A DNA stretch of 47,213 nucleotides from Gammaproteobacteria bacterium. Lineage in GTDB: Bacteria > Pseudomonadota > Gammaproteobacteria > Chromatiales > Chromatiaceae. Of this stretch, positions 12,116 through 20,208 are shown piece by piece. The notes below the pieces were generated by a model. The model was given only the letters and a program-made list of their open reading frames with translations, was not told where the DNA came from and did no database searches. The position numbers and the translations under genes are program-made. Location of the stretch: contig JASJCU010000027.1 in NCBI GenBank assembly GCA_030065815.1, forward strand, positions 1 through 47,213, in the 5' to 3' direction. How positions within the stretch are numbered: the stretch's first letter is position 1; every line of letters begins with the position of its first letter.

Positions 12116-13618
12116 TTACTCGGCGCTCTCGGCAAACCACGGAGCCCGCGCCGTCATGATCAGCTGACCGGCCCGTTCCTCGTCCATGTCGTCTATTTCC
12201 ATGAGCTCGTCGACCGACTGCTCGGCGAGGTCTTCCATGCTGACGACGCCGCGCGAAGCCAGTTGATAGGCCAGTTTGCGGTCCATGCCGTCCATGCCGA
12301 GCAGGTCCTCGGCCGGCTCGACGTCGCCGAGCACCTCCTCCTTGGCGATTGCGCGCGTCAACAGCGCGTCCTTGGCGCGGCTCTGCAGCTCCTCGACGAT
12401 CTCGGCATCGAACTCCTCGATCGCATTCATCTCGGCCGGATCGACGTAGGCGATCTCCTCGATGTTCGTGAAACCTTCCTGGACGAGGATCGCTGCGACC
12501 TCCTCGTCGACATCCAGCGATTCCATGAAGTGCTCGATATAGCCCTGGGCCTCAACCTCGCTCTTCTCTGCCGCCTGTTCCTCGCTCATGACATTGAGCT
12601 CCCAGCCGGTCAGCTGGCTCGCCAGGCGCACGTTCTGGCCACCGCGACCGATCGCCTGCGACAGGTTCTCGTCTTTCACGGCGATGTCCATGCTGTGCGT
12701 TTCCTCGTCGACGACGATCGACGTCACGTCGGCCGGCGACATTGCGTTGATGACGAACTGCGCAGGGTTCTCGTCCCACAGGATGATGTCGACGCGCTCG
12801 CCGCTGAGTTCGTTGGACACCGCCTGCACGCGCGATCCGCGCATGCCGACACAGGCGCCGACCGGGTCGATGCGCGGATCATGTGAGCGCACGGCGATCT
12901 TGGCGCGCAGGCCCGGATCGCGTGCCGCACCGATGATCTCGATCAGGCCCTCGCCGACCTCGGGGACCTCGAGCTTGAACAGTTCGATCAGCAGGTCCGG
13001 AGCCGTCCGCGACACGAACAACTGCGGCCCACGCGGCTCGGAACGCACGTCGTACAGGTAGCCGCGCAGCCGGTCGCCGGCGCGCGCCGCCTCTTTCGGA
13101 ATCACGTCGGCCTTCGGTACCAGGGCCTCGGCGTTGTTGCCCAGATCGAGCACGATGGTGCCGCGATCGGCGCGCTTGACGATGCCGGTGATCAGCTCGC
13201 CGACGCGGTCCTGGAACGCCTCGACGACCTTGGCGCGCTCGGCCTCGCGCACCTTCTGCACGATGACCTGCTTCGCCGTCTGCGCAGCGATGCGGCCGAA
13301 CTCGATCGACTCGATCTCGTCTTCGACGTAGTCACCGGCCTCCAGTTTCGGGTCGTCGGCCTGCGCCGCCGACAGCGTGATCTCGGTGATCGGATTCTCG
13401 AGGACCGGCGTCTCGGCATCGTCGACGACCAGCCAGCGCCGGAATGTCTCGTAGTCGCCCGACTCGCGATCGATGGCCACGCGCACCTCGATCTCGCCGC
13501 CATTCTTCTTCCGCGTCGCCGACGCCAGCGCGGCCTCGATCGCTTCGAAAATAATCTCTTTCTCGACGCCTTTTTCGTTCGAAACCGCATCGACAACGAG
13601 CAAGATCTCTTTGTTCAT
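12116..13618 (-). CDS. nusA: Transcription termination/antitermination factor NusA
   Basis: NusA binds RNA polymerase and nascent RNA, enhancing pausing and intrinsic termination or joining antitermination complexes. The protein has 500 residues and the long gammaproteobacterial form. An N-terminal polymerase-binding domain is followed by an S1 domain (about residues 135-200, [20 protein letters not shown]) and two KH domains (including [17 protein letters not shown]). Two acidic helix-hairpin-helix repeats end the protein (AR1 about 365-420, AR2 about 440-495). AR2 is the part that touches the alpha subunit in E. coli. It lies 15 bp after rimP. The tandem terminators upstream of rimP are a plausible target for NusA feedback. 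Confidence 0.98.
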   Translation of the reverse strand: MNKEILLVVDAVSNEKGVEKEIIFEAIEAALASATRKKNGGEIEVRVAIDRESGDYETFRRWLVVDDAETPVLENPITEITLSAAQADDPKLEAGDYVEDEIESIEFGRIAAQTAKQVIVQKVREAERAKVVEAFQDRVGELITGIVKRADRGTIVLDLGNNAEALVPKADVIPKEAARAGDRLRGYLYDVRSEPRGPQLFVSRTAPDLLIELFKLEVPEVGEGLIEIIGAARDPGLRAKIAVRSHDPRIDPVGACVGMRGSRVQAVSNELSGERVDIILWDENPAQFVINAMSPADVTSIVVDEETHSMDIAVKDENLSQAIGRGGQNVRLASQLTGWELNVMSEEQAAEKSEVEAQGYIEHFMESLDVDEEVAAILVQEGFTNIEEIAYVDPAEMNAIEEFDAEIVEELQSRAKDALLTRAIAKEEVLGDVEPAEDLLGMDGMDRKLAYQLASRGVVSMEDLAEQSVDELMEIDDMDEERAGQLIMTARAPWFAESAE

Positions 13619-13633
13619 CGCTTCGCCTTCTGC

Positions 13634-14092
13634 CTAATACTCCGGGACCAGCCTTGCCGACGCCACCTGCGCAAACGGCAACCTGACCGGCTCGCCCTCA
13701 ACCCGCATCACGACCTCATCGCCTTCGACCGCCTCGATGACGCCCTTGTAATTGCTGCGACCGTCCAGTGCGTGTCGCAGCTTTACCCGCGCAACCGCGC
13801 CGACAAAGCGCTCGAAATGCGCCAGCTCGAACAGCGGCCGGTCGAGCCCCGGCGACGAAACCTCGAGCGCGTACTCGCCGCGGATCGGGTCTTCGACATC
13901 GAGCACCCCGCTGACCTGGTGGCTGACCCGCTCGCAGTCTTCCAGGTCGATACCCTGCGCACTGTCGATGTAGACGCGCAGCAGGTGACCGGCCTTCGGA
14001 CGCGACAGGTACTCGACCCCGACCAGTTCGTAGCCGAGCGCTTCGATCGCGCCGCGGACCATTGCCGTCACCTCCGGAGGCGCTTTCTGCAT
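13634..14092 (-). CDS. rimP: Ribosome maturation factor RimP
   Basis: RimP (152 residues) is needed for early 30S assembly, around S12 binding. The family core is clear: ALGYELVGVEYL, the LRVYIDSAQGIDLEDC strand, VSHQVSGVLDVEDPI and EVSSPGLDRPL. Two starts are possible. The ATG at 14092 gives the family-typical N-terminus (MQKAPPEVTAMVRG) but has GAGGAG only one or two bases upstream. The internal ATG at 14062 has an excellent GGAGGT seven bases upstream but would trim ten residues. I keep 14092 on length grounds. It is the first gene of the nusA-infB operon. No initiator tRNA gene precedes it, unlike in E. coli. Confidence 0.93.
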   Translation of the reverse strand: MQKAPPEVTAMVRGAIEALGYELVGVEYLSRPKAGHLLRVYIDSAQGIDLEDCERVSHQVSGVLDVEDPIRGEYALEVSSPGLDRPLFELAHFERFVGAVARVKLRHALDGRSNYKGVIEAVEGDEVVMRVEGEPVRLPFAQVASARLVPEY

Positions 14093-14138
14093 GCTCCTCG
14101 CACCCCAGCCGGCCACATCGCTGCGCCGGTCCAAAAAC

Positions 14139-14161
14139 GAAAAAATGGGCCCGAGGCCCAT
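14139..14161 (-). terminator. Intrinsic terminator 2 in the rimP leader
   Basis: On the minus strand, ATGGGCC, loop TCG and GGCCCAT form a perfect seven-base-pair stem followed by six T residues. It lies 47 bp upstream of the rimP start, so transcripts from the upstream promoter must read through it, or a promoter must lie in the remaining gap. Confidence 0.85.
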
Positions 14162-14210
14162 TCCTGAATCGCGCTGTCGGCACCCCTTCGGCGCCGCAGA
14201 CGCTGACTAC

Positions 14211-14234
14211 AAAAAAACCCCTAACCGGGGTCTT
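14211..14234 (-). terminator. Intrinsic terminator 1 in the rimP leader
   Basis: On the minus strand a short GC stem (ACCCC / GGGGT) with loop GGTTA is followed by seven T residues. It lies about 60-80 bases after the predicted start site at about 14292, so it would release a small leader RNA. It is the first of two tandem terminators ahead of rimP. Confidence 0.8.
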
Positions 14235-14298
14235 CAGGAAGCGGCCCCAGCGCGAACCGCCTCTGTCGCCAGCCGATCGAGCTTTTGACAGCGCCCGA

Positions 14299-14326
14299 AG
14301 TCTACCAGATTCTCATTTGCGGTCAA
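14299..14326 (-). promoter_or_regulatory. Candidate sigma-70 promoter of the rimP-nusA-infB operon
   Basis: On the minus strand TTGACC (-35, at 14321-14326) and TAGACT (-10, at 14299-14304) are separated by 16 bases. The start site would be about 14292, some 200 bases before rimP. It lies directly downstream of the Sel1-repeat gene, which could otherwise read into the operon. This is a consensus match only. Confidence 0.55.
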
Positions 14327-14340
14327 AGGCCCCGCGGCCG

Positions 14341-14673
14341 CTAGTGGACGTGGGGGTTGCCATCGCCATCGCGCCGCACCGGCTCGGCACGCCGTGCGGC
14401 CTCGACCAGCCGCCTGGCGGCGTCGAACTCGGCGTCCGGCATCTGGGCCGCGACCGTCTGGCGCAGAATCTCGGCGTCGCTGTCCCCCTGGTCGAGCGCC
14501 CGCGTCAGCCAGAAATAGGCCTGCACCAGGTCCACATCGACACCGCGGCCCTCGGCATAGATCAGGCCGGCGGCGTATTGCGCGTCGACGTCACCCTGCT
14601 CGGCCTCGGCGATCAGGCGCGCCGCGGCCTCCGGGTCGTTGCGTAGCAGGTTGAGTCCGGTCAGGTCGGCCAT
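14341..14673 (-). CDS. Sel1-like repeat protein
   Basis: This 110-residue protein carries a Sel1-like (SLR/TPR-related) repeat. The segment AAGLIYAEGRGVDVDLVQAYFWLTRAL is the typical YxxGxGVxxDxxxAxxWLxxAA pattern with flanking helices (wording split by repeat positions about 37-63). Such repeats mediate protein-protein contacts. No signal peptide is seen, so it is probably cytosolic. A GTG three codons upstream (14682) is an alternative, but the ATG at 14673 has GGGGGTG about six bases before it. It follows the DUF302 gene by 55 bp on the same strand and may share its transcript. The partner is unknown. Confidence 0.75.
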   Translation of the reverse strand: MADLTGLNLLRNDPEAAARLIAEAEQGDVDAQYAAGLIYAEGRGVDVDLVQAYFWLTRALDQGDSDAEILRQTVAAQMPDAEFDAARRLVEAARRAEPVRRDGDGNPHVH

Positions 14674-14728
14674 GGCGTCCACCCCCGGGCCGCGCCCGGC
14701 GACGCCCCCGCGGGGCGCCTCGGAAAGA

Positions 14729-15229
14729 TCAGTCGAACTTCAGCATCTGCGCCATCTGCGGCGCGAGTTCGTCGGCCATGTCCTTGACGTCGCCGCCATA
14801 CATCATGCCCATGACCTCGAGATTCATCATCGCGACATAGACCTTGCCGTCTGACTTCTCGTAGACCGCGATCGTGCACGGCATCATCGCCGCCAGCTGC
14901 TTGTACTCGTCTTTGACCAGCAGCTTGGCCGCCGCGAACGGCTCGCACATCTTCAACACCTGGTTCGGACCGATGTCGGTGTCGGTGATCTTCATCATGT
15001 TCTTCTGAAAGTTGACCTTCCATTTCTTCGGCACCTTCCAGCCGAGGTCCTTGGCGTTGGCCTCGATGCGCTCGAGCGTCTCCTCGAAGCCGAGCGGGCT
15101 GACCACCTCGACGAGCATCTTGAAGTCCATCGGGCCGCCCTTGTGCCCATCCGCCACCGCCGGCGCGGTTGCCAGGGACGTGGCCGCGAGCAGCACGGCG
15201 CCGAACAGCGAAGCGAGTGGTCGTTTCAT
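14729..15229 (-). CDS. Exported DUF302-family protein
   Basis: This 166-residue protein has a clear Sec signal peptide (basic MKRP, hydrophobic stretch, cleavage near APAVADG). A DUF302 domain follows, recognisable from the helix-strand layout with EETLERIEANAKDLGWKVP and the CTIAVYEKSDGKVYVAMMNLEVMG core (residues about 115-140). DUF302 proteins are small periplasmic or cytosolic proteins, often found in sulfur-oxidising bacteria, with unknown biochemical role. Notable features are the many methionines and two cysteines (MCEPF and MMPCTI). The ATG at 15229 follows GAGAGAC closely; the upstream extension lacks support. The neighbouring sulfide-oxidation genes fit a sulfur link, but that is inference. 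Confidence 0.8.
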   Translation of the reverse strand: MKRPLASLFGAVLLAATSLATAPAVADGHKGGPMDFKMLVEVVSPLGFEETLERIEANAKDLGWKVPKKWKVNFQKNMMKITDTDIGPNQVLKMCEPFAAAKLLVKDEYKQLAAMMPCTIAVYEKSDGKVYVAMMNLEVMGMMYGGDVKDMADELAPQMAQMLKFD

Positions 15230-16108
15230 TTGGTCTCTCTCCCGGATGTTTGGTCTGCAACGACAGGCGCCAGACTGCGTACGGCGTTGCGATCGGCCGC
15301 TCACGCCCGATTGCCGCTGTCCTCGGCGAACCCCTTCGTCTGCGCTTTTTTGATAGCCGCGCCGTGCTTATACCACAGAACGAGAGCTGCCGACCTTGAC
15401 CCCAATCCGCCGATCTCGGCGGTCGGTCGGTCGGTCGTCTGCGCGTCGTGACCTGGTGCGCGACAACATCCGACGCCGGCTGCCATCACAGCGGCCTACC
15501 CTCCAGAACCGGCTGTCGCCGGGCCGATGCCGGTGCACGGCATGGCGCACGACTTTTGTCGCTTCGACTGCATCACGGAGTGCGCGAAGGCATCGACGGC
15601 GGATTTGACGACGCGCCGACCACGTTGGTGCATCGCAGCGCCGACATGCGTGCGACGGCTCGACTGCCGGCACCGCTGCGCGCTGGGGCGAGCGCCGGGC
15701 AAACGCTGGCGCTGGCCACGGCGACCCGCGCCCGCGTTGCCCAGGGTTGGGCTGGACGAAGCCGGGACGGCCGGCGCGGAGACGCCGCGGCCGGGCACCG
15801 ATCGTTGATGTCCCTGCAAATGCAGGGCAAAATGCCGGGACATCGCGAACACAACAACTGTTCACGCCAAATAAGAGCGATCGCACCACCCGCGCGCTAC
15901 GCCGCGCGTACGGCACGGAAATATGGCGTTTACCTGGGGCGAGATCAAAGAACCGGTGATTTGTTTCGCTAGACTGGGCGGCCAGCCTCGGGCAAGTAAT
16001 CTGGATTTTGGCGCTGATCGATGGATCAGCATTCGACGAATAGCCCGGCTCCGGCCGAGGCGACAACTCAATAATCCGTTCCATTCCATTGAGAGACCAG
16101 GAGGAAAC
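15230..16108. other. 879-bp stretch without a supportable gene
   Basis: I see no convincing protein, tRNA or rRNA gene here. Several overlapping ORFs on both strands are Arg/Pro/Ala-rich and look like GC-driven artefacts. The stretch holds a four-copy GGTC tetranucleotide run near 15421-15436, a compact nested inverted repeat at 15807-15844 and the upstream region of fccA, including its AGGAGG ribosome binding site at about 16099-16104. It may contain the DUF302 promoter (minus strand) and the fccA promoter (plus strand), or be the decayed remnant of a lost gene. Confidence 0.6.
15807..15844. repeat. 38-bp nested inverted repeat (three-way junction)
   Basis: Outer arms GATGTCC (15807-15813) and GGACATC (15838-15844) are perfectly complementary. 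Between them lie two small inverted repeats side by side: CTGCA-AA-TGCAG (15814-15825) and GGCA-AAA-TGCC (15826-15836). Nearly every base outside the loops pairs, so the sequence can fold as a three-way junction in DNA or RNA. It has no U-tract and so is not a simple terminator. Confidence 0.6.
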
Positions 16109-16717
16109 ATGAGCTGCAAGAAAAAAGCGCTTGTCGCGCTGATCGGCTCTATCTTCATGGCCGGTGCCTCGACCGCACTGGCCGGACCGAGCGCCAAGGC
16201 CATGGCAGACACCTGTGCCGGCTGCCATGGCACCGACGGCCAAAGCGTTGGCCCCGCGTCGCCGAACCTCGCCGGCATGTCGGCGGTGTATTTCATCGAT
16301 TCGATGACGGCATTCAAGAACCTCGAGAAAGGCGCCTGGAGCGGCGAAGATGCCCGCCCGGCGACCATCATGAACCGTATCGCCAAGGGCTACACCGACG
16401 AGCAGATCGAGGCGATGGCGGAGTACTTCGCGGCGATGCCGGTGTACAAGGCCGACGTGCCGCACGATGCGGCCAAGGCCAAGAAGGGCGCGGCGGTCTA
16501 CGACAAGGCCTGCTCCAAGTGTCACGACGAGAACGGCGCACTGGCGGATGACGATTCCGGCATCCTCGCCGGTCAGTGGCTGCCATGGATGCAGTACTCG
16601 ATGCAGGACTTCATCAGCGGCAACCGCGAAATGCCGAAGAAGATGAAAAAAGAGGTCAAGAAGCTCAGCGACGAAGAGATCGAGGCCTCGCTGCACTTCT
16701 TCGCCAGCCAGAAGTGA
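16109..16717 (+). CDS. fccA: Diheme cytochrome c subunit of flavocytochrome c sulfide dehydrogenase
   Basis: This 202-residue periplasmic diheme cytochrome c accepts electrons from the flavoprotein FccB during sulfide oxidation. A signal peptide ends at about residue 25 (STALAG). Two CxxCH heme sites are visible: CAGCH at 36-40 and CSKCH at 135-139, one in each half, as in the c4-like fold of FccA. Methionines in the IMNRI and NREMPKKM segments are candidate sixth ligands. The ATG follows AGGAGG at ideal spacing. fccB starts 18 bp later and is surely cotranscribed. On sequence alone it could be another c4-type cytochrome, but the fccB neighbour settles the call. Confidence 0.92.
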   Translation: MSCKKKALVALIGSIFMAGASTALAGPSAKAMADTCAGCHGTDGQSVGPASPNLAGMSAVYFIDSMTAFKNLEKGAWSGEDARPATIMNRIAKGYTDEQIEAMAEYFAAMPVYKADVPHDAAKAKKGAAVYDKACSKCHDENGALADDDSGILAGQWLPWMQYSMQDFISGNREMPKKMKKEVKKLSDEEIEASLHFFASQK

Positions 16718-16735
16718 CCAGGAGGATAGATAACA

Positions 16736-18007
16736 ATGGCTAATTTCACTCGCAGAAAGTTTCTCCAGGCTACCGGCGGCGCCGTCGCAGTCAGCTCGAT
16801 CGGCTTCCCGGCCATCGTCGGCGCGGCCAGCAAGAAGGTCGTGATCGTCGGCGGCGGGGTCGCCGGCGCGACCGCGGCCAAGTACATCCGCATGGCGGAT
16901 TCGTCGATCGACGTCACGCTGATCGAACCGAACACCGAGTACTACACCTGCTTCATGAGCAACGAGGTGCTTTCGGGGCACCGCAAGCTGGACTCGATCC
17001 GTGTCACCTACGACGGCCTGAAGGGCCACGGCGTCACCGTCGTCCACGACACCGTCACCGACATCGACGCGGCCGGCAAGAAGGTCATGACCGCCGGCGG
17101 CAAGACGATGGCCTACGACCGCTGCATCGTCGCGCCGGGCATCTCGTTCAAAGACAACATCGAGGGCTACGACGCCGCCGCGATGGAGGCCATGCCGCAT
17201 GCGTGGAAGGCCGGCAACCAGACCGTGCTGCTGCGCAAGCAGCTCGAGGCCATGCCGGACGGCGGCGTCGTCGCGATCGCCGCGCCGCCGAACCCGTTCC
17301 GCTGCCCGCCGGGGCCGTACGAGCGTGCGTGCCAGATCTCGATGTACCTGCAGGCCAAGAAGCCCAAGTCCAAGCTGATCATCTTCGACAGCAAGAACAA
17401 GTTCTCGAAGTTCGGCCTGTTCAAGCAGGCGTTCGAGCGTCATCACAAGGGGACGATCGAATGGGTCAGCGCCGACAACGGCGGCAAGGTGACCCGCGTG
17501 GACGGCGGCAGCAATACCCTGTACGTCGGCGATACCGCGCACAAGGTCGACGTTGCCAACGTCATCCCGGCGCAGCAGGCCGGGGCGATCGCGATCAAGG
17601 CCGGCCTGACCGACGATTCCGGATGGTGCCCGATCGACGGTCGGTCCTTCGAATCGACGCTGCAGAAGGGTGTCCACGTCATCGGCGACGCGTCGATTGC
17701 CAAGCCGCTGCCGAAGTCCGGCTACGCGGCGAATTCCGAAGGCAAGACCTGCGCCGCTGCCGTCGTGGCGATGCTCGGCGGCAAGGCTGCTGGCGATCCG
17801 TCGCTGGTCAACACCTGCTACTCGGTGGTTGGTCCGGACGACGCGATCTCGGTCGCGATGGTCTACGACCTCAAGGACGGCAAGCTGAGCAAGGTCGCGG
17901 GCTCCGGTGGCCTGACACCGACCGACAGCAGCCCCGAGGCGCGTGCCCGCGAGGTGCAGTACGCGTACAGCTGGTTCGAAAACATCAAGGCGGACAGCTG
18001 GGGCTGA
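16736..18007 (+). CDS. fccB: Flavocytochrome c sulfide dehydrogenase, flavoprotein subunit
   Basis: FccB (423 residues) is the periplasmic FAD subunit that oxidises sulfide to sulfur or polysulfide and passes electrons to FccA. A Tat signal (TRRKFLQ, residues 5-11) with cleavage near residue 30 fits export of a folded flavoprotein. The FAD motif IVGGGVAGATAA starts at residue 37. Cys72 in YYTCFMSN corresponds to the cysteine that binds FAD covalently in the Allochromatium enzyme (mature Cys42). Cys190 (PFRCPPG) and Cys361 (NTCYS) match the redox disulfide pair. The C-terminal FCSD flavin-binding domain ends with the YSWFENIKAD segment. It follows fccA by 18 bp and ends at a strong terminator. 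Confidence 0.96.
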   Translation: MANFTRRKFLQATGGAVAVSSIGFPAIVGAASKKVVIVGGGVAGATAAKYIRMADSSIDVTLIEPNTEYYTCFMSNEVLSGHRKLDSIRVTYDGLKGHGVTVVHDTVTDIDAAGKKVMTAGGKTMAYDRCIVAPGISFKDNIEGYDAAAMEAMPHAWKAGNQTVLLRKQLEAMPDGGVVAIAAPPNPFRCPPGPYERACQISMYLQAKKPKSKLIIFDSKNKFSKFGLFKQAFERHHKGTIEWVSADNGGKVTRVDGGSNTLYVGDTAHKVDVANVIPAQQAGAIAIKAGLTDDSGWCPIDGRSFESTLQKGVHVIGDASIAKPLPKSGYAANSEGKTCAAAVVAMLGGKAAGDPSLVNTCYSVVGPDDAISVAMVYDLKDGKLSKVAGSGGLTPTDSSPEARAREVQYAYSWFENIKADSWG

Positions 18008-18039
18008 TCGCTCGTCAGCGCATCCGACGCTGGATATTG

Positions 18040-18062
18040 AAGGGCCCTGCGGGGCCCTTTTT
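18040..18062 (+). terminator. Intrinsic terminator after fccAB
   Basis: AAGGGCCC / GGGCCCTT form a perfect eight-base-pair stem with a TGCG loop, followed by a T-rich tail, about 33 bp after the fccB stop. Confidence 0.9.
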
Positions 18063-18242
18063 CGTTGCCAGCGGCGACGGCGGCCGCGCGGTCGCCCGGC
18101 GTCGCCAAAACCGGCGGCATGGTGGACAGGCCGATCGTTGGCCGGCGCGCGTTACGCCCAGTTCCACCGGTGCCGGCGGTCATTGGCGACGCTGCCGACC
18201 GCGCGTCCCGCTATTCGCCGCGGCCGGCGCCGGCGTCATCCA

Positions 18243-18267
18243 CAAAAAAGCGGGCCTGACGGCCCGC
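18243..18267 (-). terminator. Intrinsic terminator of the hydrogenase operon
   Basis: On the minus strand GCGGGCC / GGCCCGC pair around a four-base loop and are followed by six T residues, about 54 bp after the hynL stop. Together with the fccB terminator it insulates the two convergent operons. Confidence 0.88.
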
Positions 18268-18320
18268 ACGTTTCCCCTCCTGCCAGAGGGCCACTCCGGC
18301 CGGCATGGCCCCCGTTGTCG

Positions 18321-20063
18321 TCAGCGCACGTCGACCTTCAACATCTCGTCGCCTTCCTCGTCCGTCAGGTGTACGGCGCATGCGATACACGGATCGAAAC
18401 TGTGCACGGTGCGCAGGATCTCGACCGGCTGCTGCGGGTCATGCAGCTCGTGGTTGTCCTGTAACGCCGCCTCGTAGGCACCGGCCTGGTTCTGCGCATC
18501 GCGCGGCCCGGCATTCCATGTCGACGGTACGACGGCCTGGTAATTGTCGATCTTCTCGTCCTTGATGACGATGTAGTGCGACAGGCCGCCGCGCGGCGCC
18601 TCCATGAAGCCGACACCTTTGGCCTCGTTCGGCCAGCTCGACGGTTCCCATAGCTTCTCGTTGAAGGTACGGGTATTGCCGGCCTTGATGTTCGCGGTCA
18701 GCGCGTCCATCCATTCCTGCATCTTGTCGGCGATCAGCTTGGTCTCGAGCGTGCGCGCCGCCGTGCGGCCCAGTGTCGAAAACAGTGCGCGCTTGTCGGC
18801 GCCCAGCCTGCCAAGCGTCGAGTCGACCAGGTCACGCGTGGCGTCGTCGCCGTTGGCATACAGCACCAGCACGCGGGCCAGCGGCCCGACTTCCATCGCC
18901 CTGCCCTTCCAGCGCGGCGACTTCAGCCACGAATAGCCGTCATCGACGTTGAGCTGCTTGTACGGCGTGTTCGGCCCGCCGCGGCCCTCGTAGTTGAGCT
19001 TGGTCTCGCCGTCCCACGGATGCAGGCCCGCGTCCTTGCCGCCCTCGTAGTCGTACCAGCTGTGCGCGACGAATTCCTGGACCTCGGCCTCGGCGCGCAG
19101 GTCGACTTCGTGGACCTCGTCGAGGTTGCGATCGAGGATGGCGCCGGGCGGGATCCACCAGCTCGACGGATCGCGCAGGTTGCTGCCCGGTTCCGCCGAC
19201 GGGAAATCGCCAAACACCAGGAAGTTGCCGAGCCCTTCGCCGCGCTGGAACCAGTCGGGATAGAAACCGGCCACGGCGACCGTATCCGGCACGTAGACCT
19301 GGTCGACGAATACACGCATCTTGTCGATGATCGACTGCACCAGAGACAGCTTCTTCGCGTTGATCGCGCTGTCCGACTCGAGGTCGATCGGGTTTGGCGT
19401 ACCACCGACCAGGAACATCGGGTGCGGGTTCTTGCCGCCGAAGACCGCGTGCAGCTTGACCACGTCGCGCTGCCATTCGAGCGCCTCGAGGTAGTGGGCA
19501 ACCGCCATCAGATTGGCCTCGGCCGGCAGCTTGTACGCCGGGTGACCCCAGTAGGCCTTGGCGAAGATGCCGAGCTGGCCGGCGTCGACGAAGGCCTTCA
19601 GGCGCTTCTTCATGTCGGCGAAGTAGCCGGGCGATGCCTTCGGCCAGTTCGACAGGCCCTGCGCCAGTTCGGCGGTCGCCTTTGGATCGGCCTCGAGGGC
19701 CGACACCACGTCGACCCAGTCGAGCGCATGCAGGTGATAGAAATGCATGACATGGTCGTGCACATACTGGGCGGCGATCATCAGGTTGCGGATCAACTGC
19801 GCGTTGGCCGGGATCTCATAGTCGAGCGCGTCCTCGACTGCGCGTATCGACGCCATGCCGTGCACCAGCGTGCAGACACCACAGATCCGTTGCACGAAGG
19901 CCCAGGCGTCACGCGGATCGCGGCCCTTCATGATGACCTCTATACCCCGCACCATGGTGCCCGAAGAATAAGCCGATTCGATCTGGTTCCCGTTCATCTG
20001 CGCCTCGATGCGCAGATGGCCCTCGATACGGGTGATCGGATCGACGACGACGCGTTCACTCAT
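18321..20063 (-). CDS. hynL: [NiFe] hydrogenase large subunit (Isp-type, group 1)
   Basis: This is the catalytic subunit (580 residues) of a periplasm-facing uptake [NiFe] hydrogenase. It carries both nickel-binding motifs: RICGVC (R59, C61, C64) and the C-terminal DPCIACAVH (C559, C562, H565). A 15-residue tail after His565 must be removed by the maturation protease, and the gene for such a protease lies upstream in the same cluster. The N-terminal DPITRIEGHLRIE is typical of group 1. The small subunit, Isp1 and Isp2 lie directly upstream in the order hynS-isp1-isp2-hynL known from Thiocapsa roseopersicina and Allochromatium. A 145-bp gap separates it from isp2, and GAGGAAA precedes the ATG. 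Confidence 0.97.
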   Translation of the reverse strand: MSERVVVDPITRIEGHLRIEAQMNGNQIESAYSSGTMVRGIEVIMKGRDPRDAWAFVQRICGVCTLVHGMASIRAVEDALDYEIPANAQLIRNLMIAAQYVHDHVMHFYHLHALDWVDVVSALEADPKATAELAQGLSNWPKASPGYFADMKKRLKAFVDAGQLGIFAKAYWGHPAYKLPAEANLMAVAHYLEALEWQRDVVKLHAVFGGKNPHPMFLVGGTPNPIDLESDSAINAKKLSLVQSIIDKMRVFVDQVYVPDTVAVAGFYPDWFQRGEGLGNFLVFGDFPSAEPGSNLRDPSSWWIPPGAILDRNLDEVHEVDLRAEAEVQEFVAHSWYDYEGGKDAGLHPWDGETKLNYEGRGGPNTPYKQLNVDDGYSWLKSPRWKGRAMEVGPLARVLVLYANGDDATRDLVDSTLGRLGADKRALFSTLGRTAARTLETKLIADKMQEWMDALTANIKAGNTRTFNEKLWEPSSWPNEAKGVGFMEAPRGGLSHYIVIKDEKIDNYQAVVPSTWNAGPRDAQNQAGAYEAALQDNHELHDPQQPVEILRTVHSFDPCIACAVHLTDEEGDEMLKVDVR

Positions 20064-20208
20064 GGCTGTTTCCTCATGCGTCCAGATACTGGGTCAAGAA
20101 TTGATGTGGCGCGCAGTGTCGTGCCCTTGGAGCTGGGTCCAGGGCGCAGCGCGCTGCCTTGCAACCCGACCGCTGCGGTATCGCTGGCCCCACGTCGACA
20201 GATCGCGA

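Noticed and set aside
10490-12886. 798-codon ORF antisense to infB/nusA
   Set aside because: It mirrors infB and nusA codons, has an amino-acid mix typical of GC-driven shadows (His, Arg, Asp, Leu) and no domain.
14092-14326. Possible initiator tRNA gene (metY) ahead of rimP
   Set aside because: No tRNA cloverleaf or T-loop sequence is present; only hairpins with U-tracts are seen.
15421-15436. Four tandem GGTC units
   Set aside because: Too short to be called a repeat array or a phase-variable tract, and not inside a gene.
15368-17677. 769-codon ORF antisense to fccA/fccB and the gene-free stretch
   Set aside because: The part over fccAB is a codon shadow, the rest is low-complexity Arg/Pro sequence, and no start signal is seen.
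18001-18320. Two GC hairpins between fccB and hynL read as a mobile-element remnant
   Set aside because: Each has its own T-tract in the right direction and is explained as a terminator of its convergent operon.
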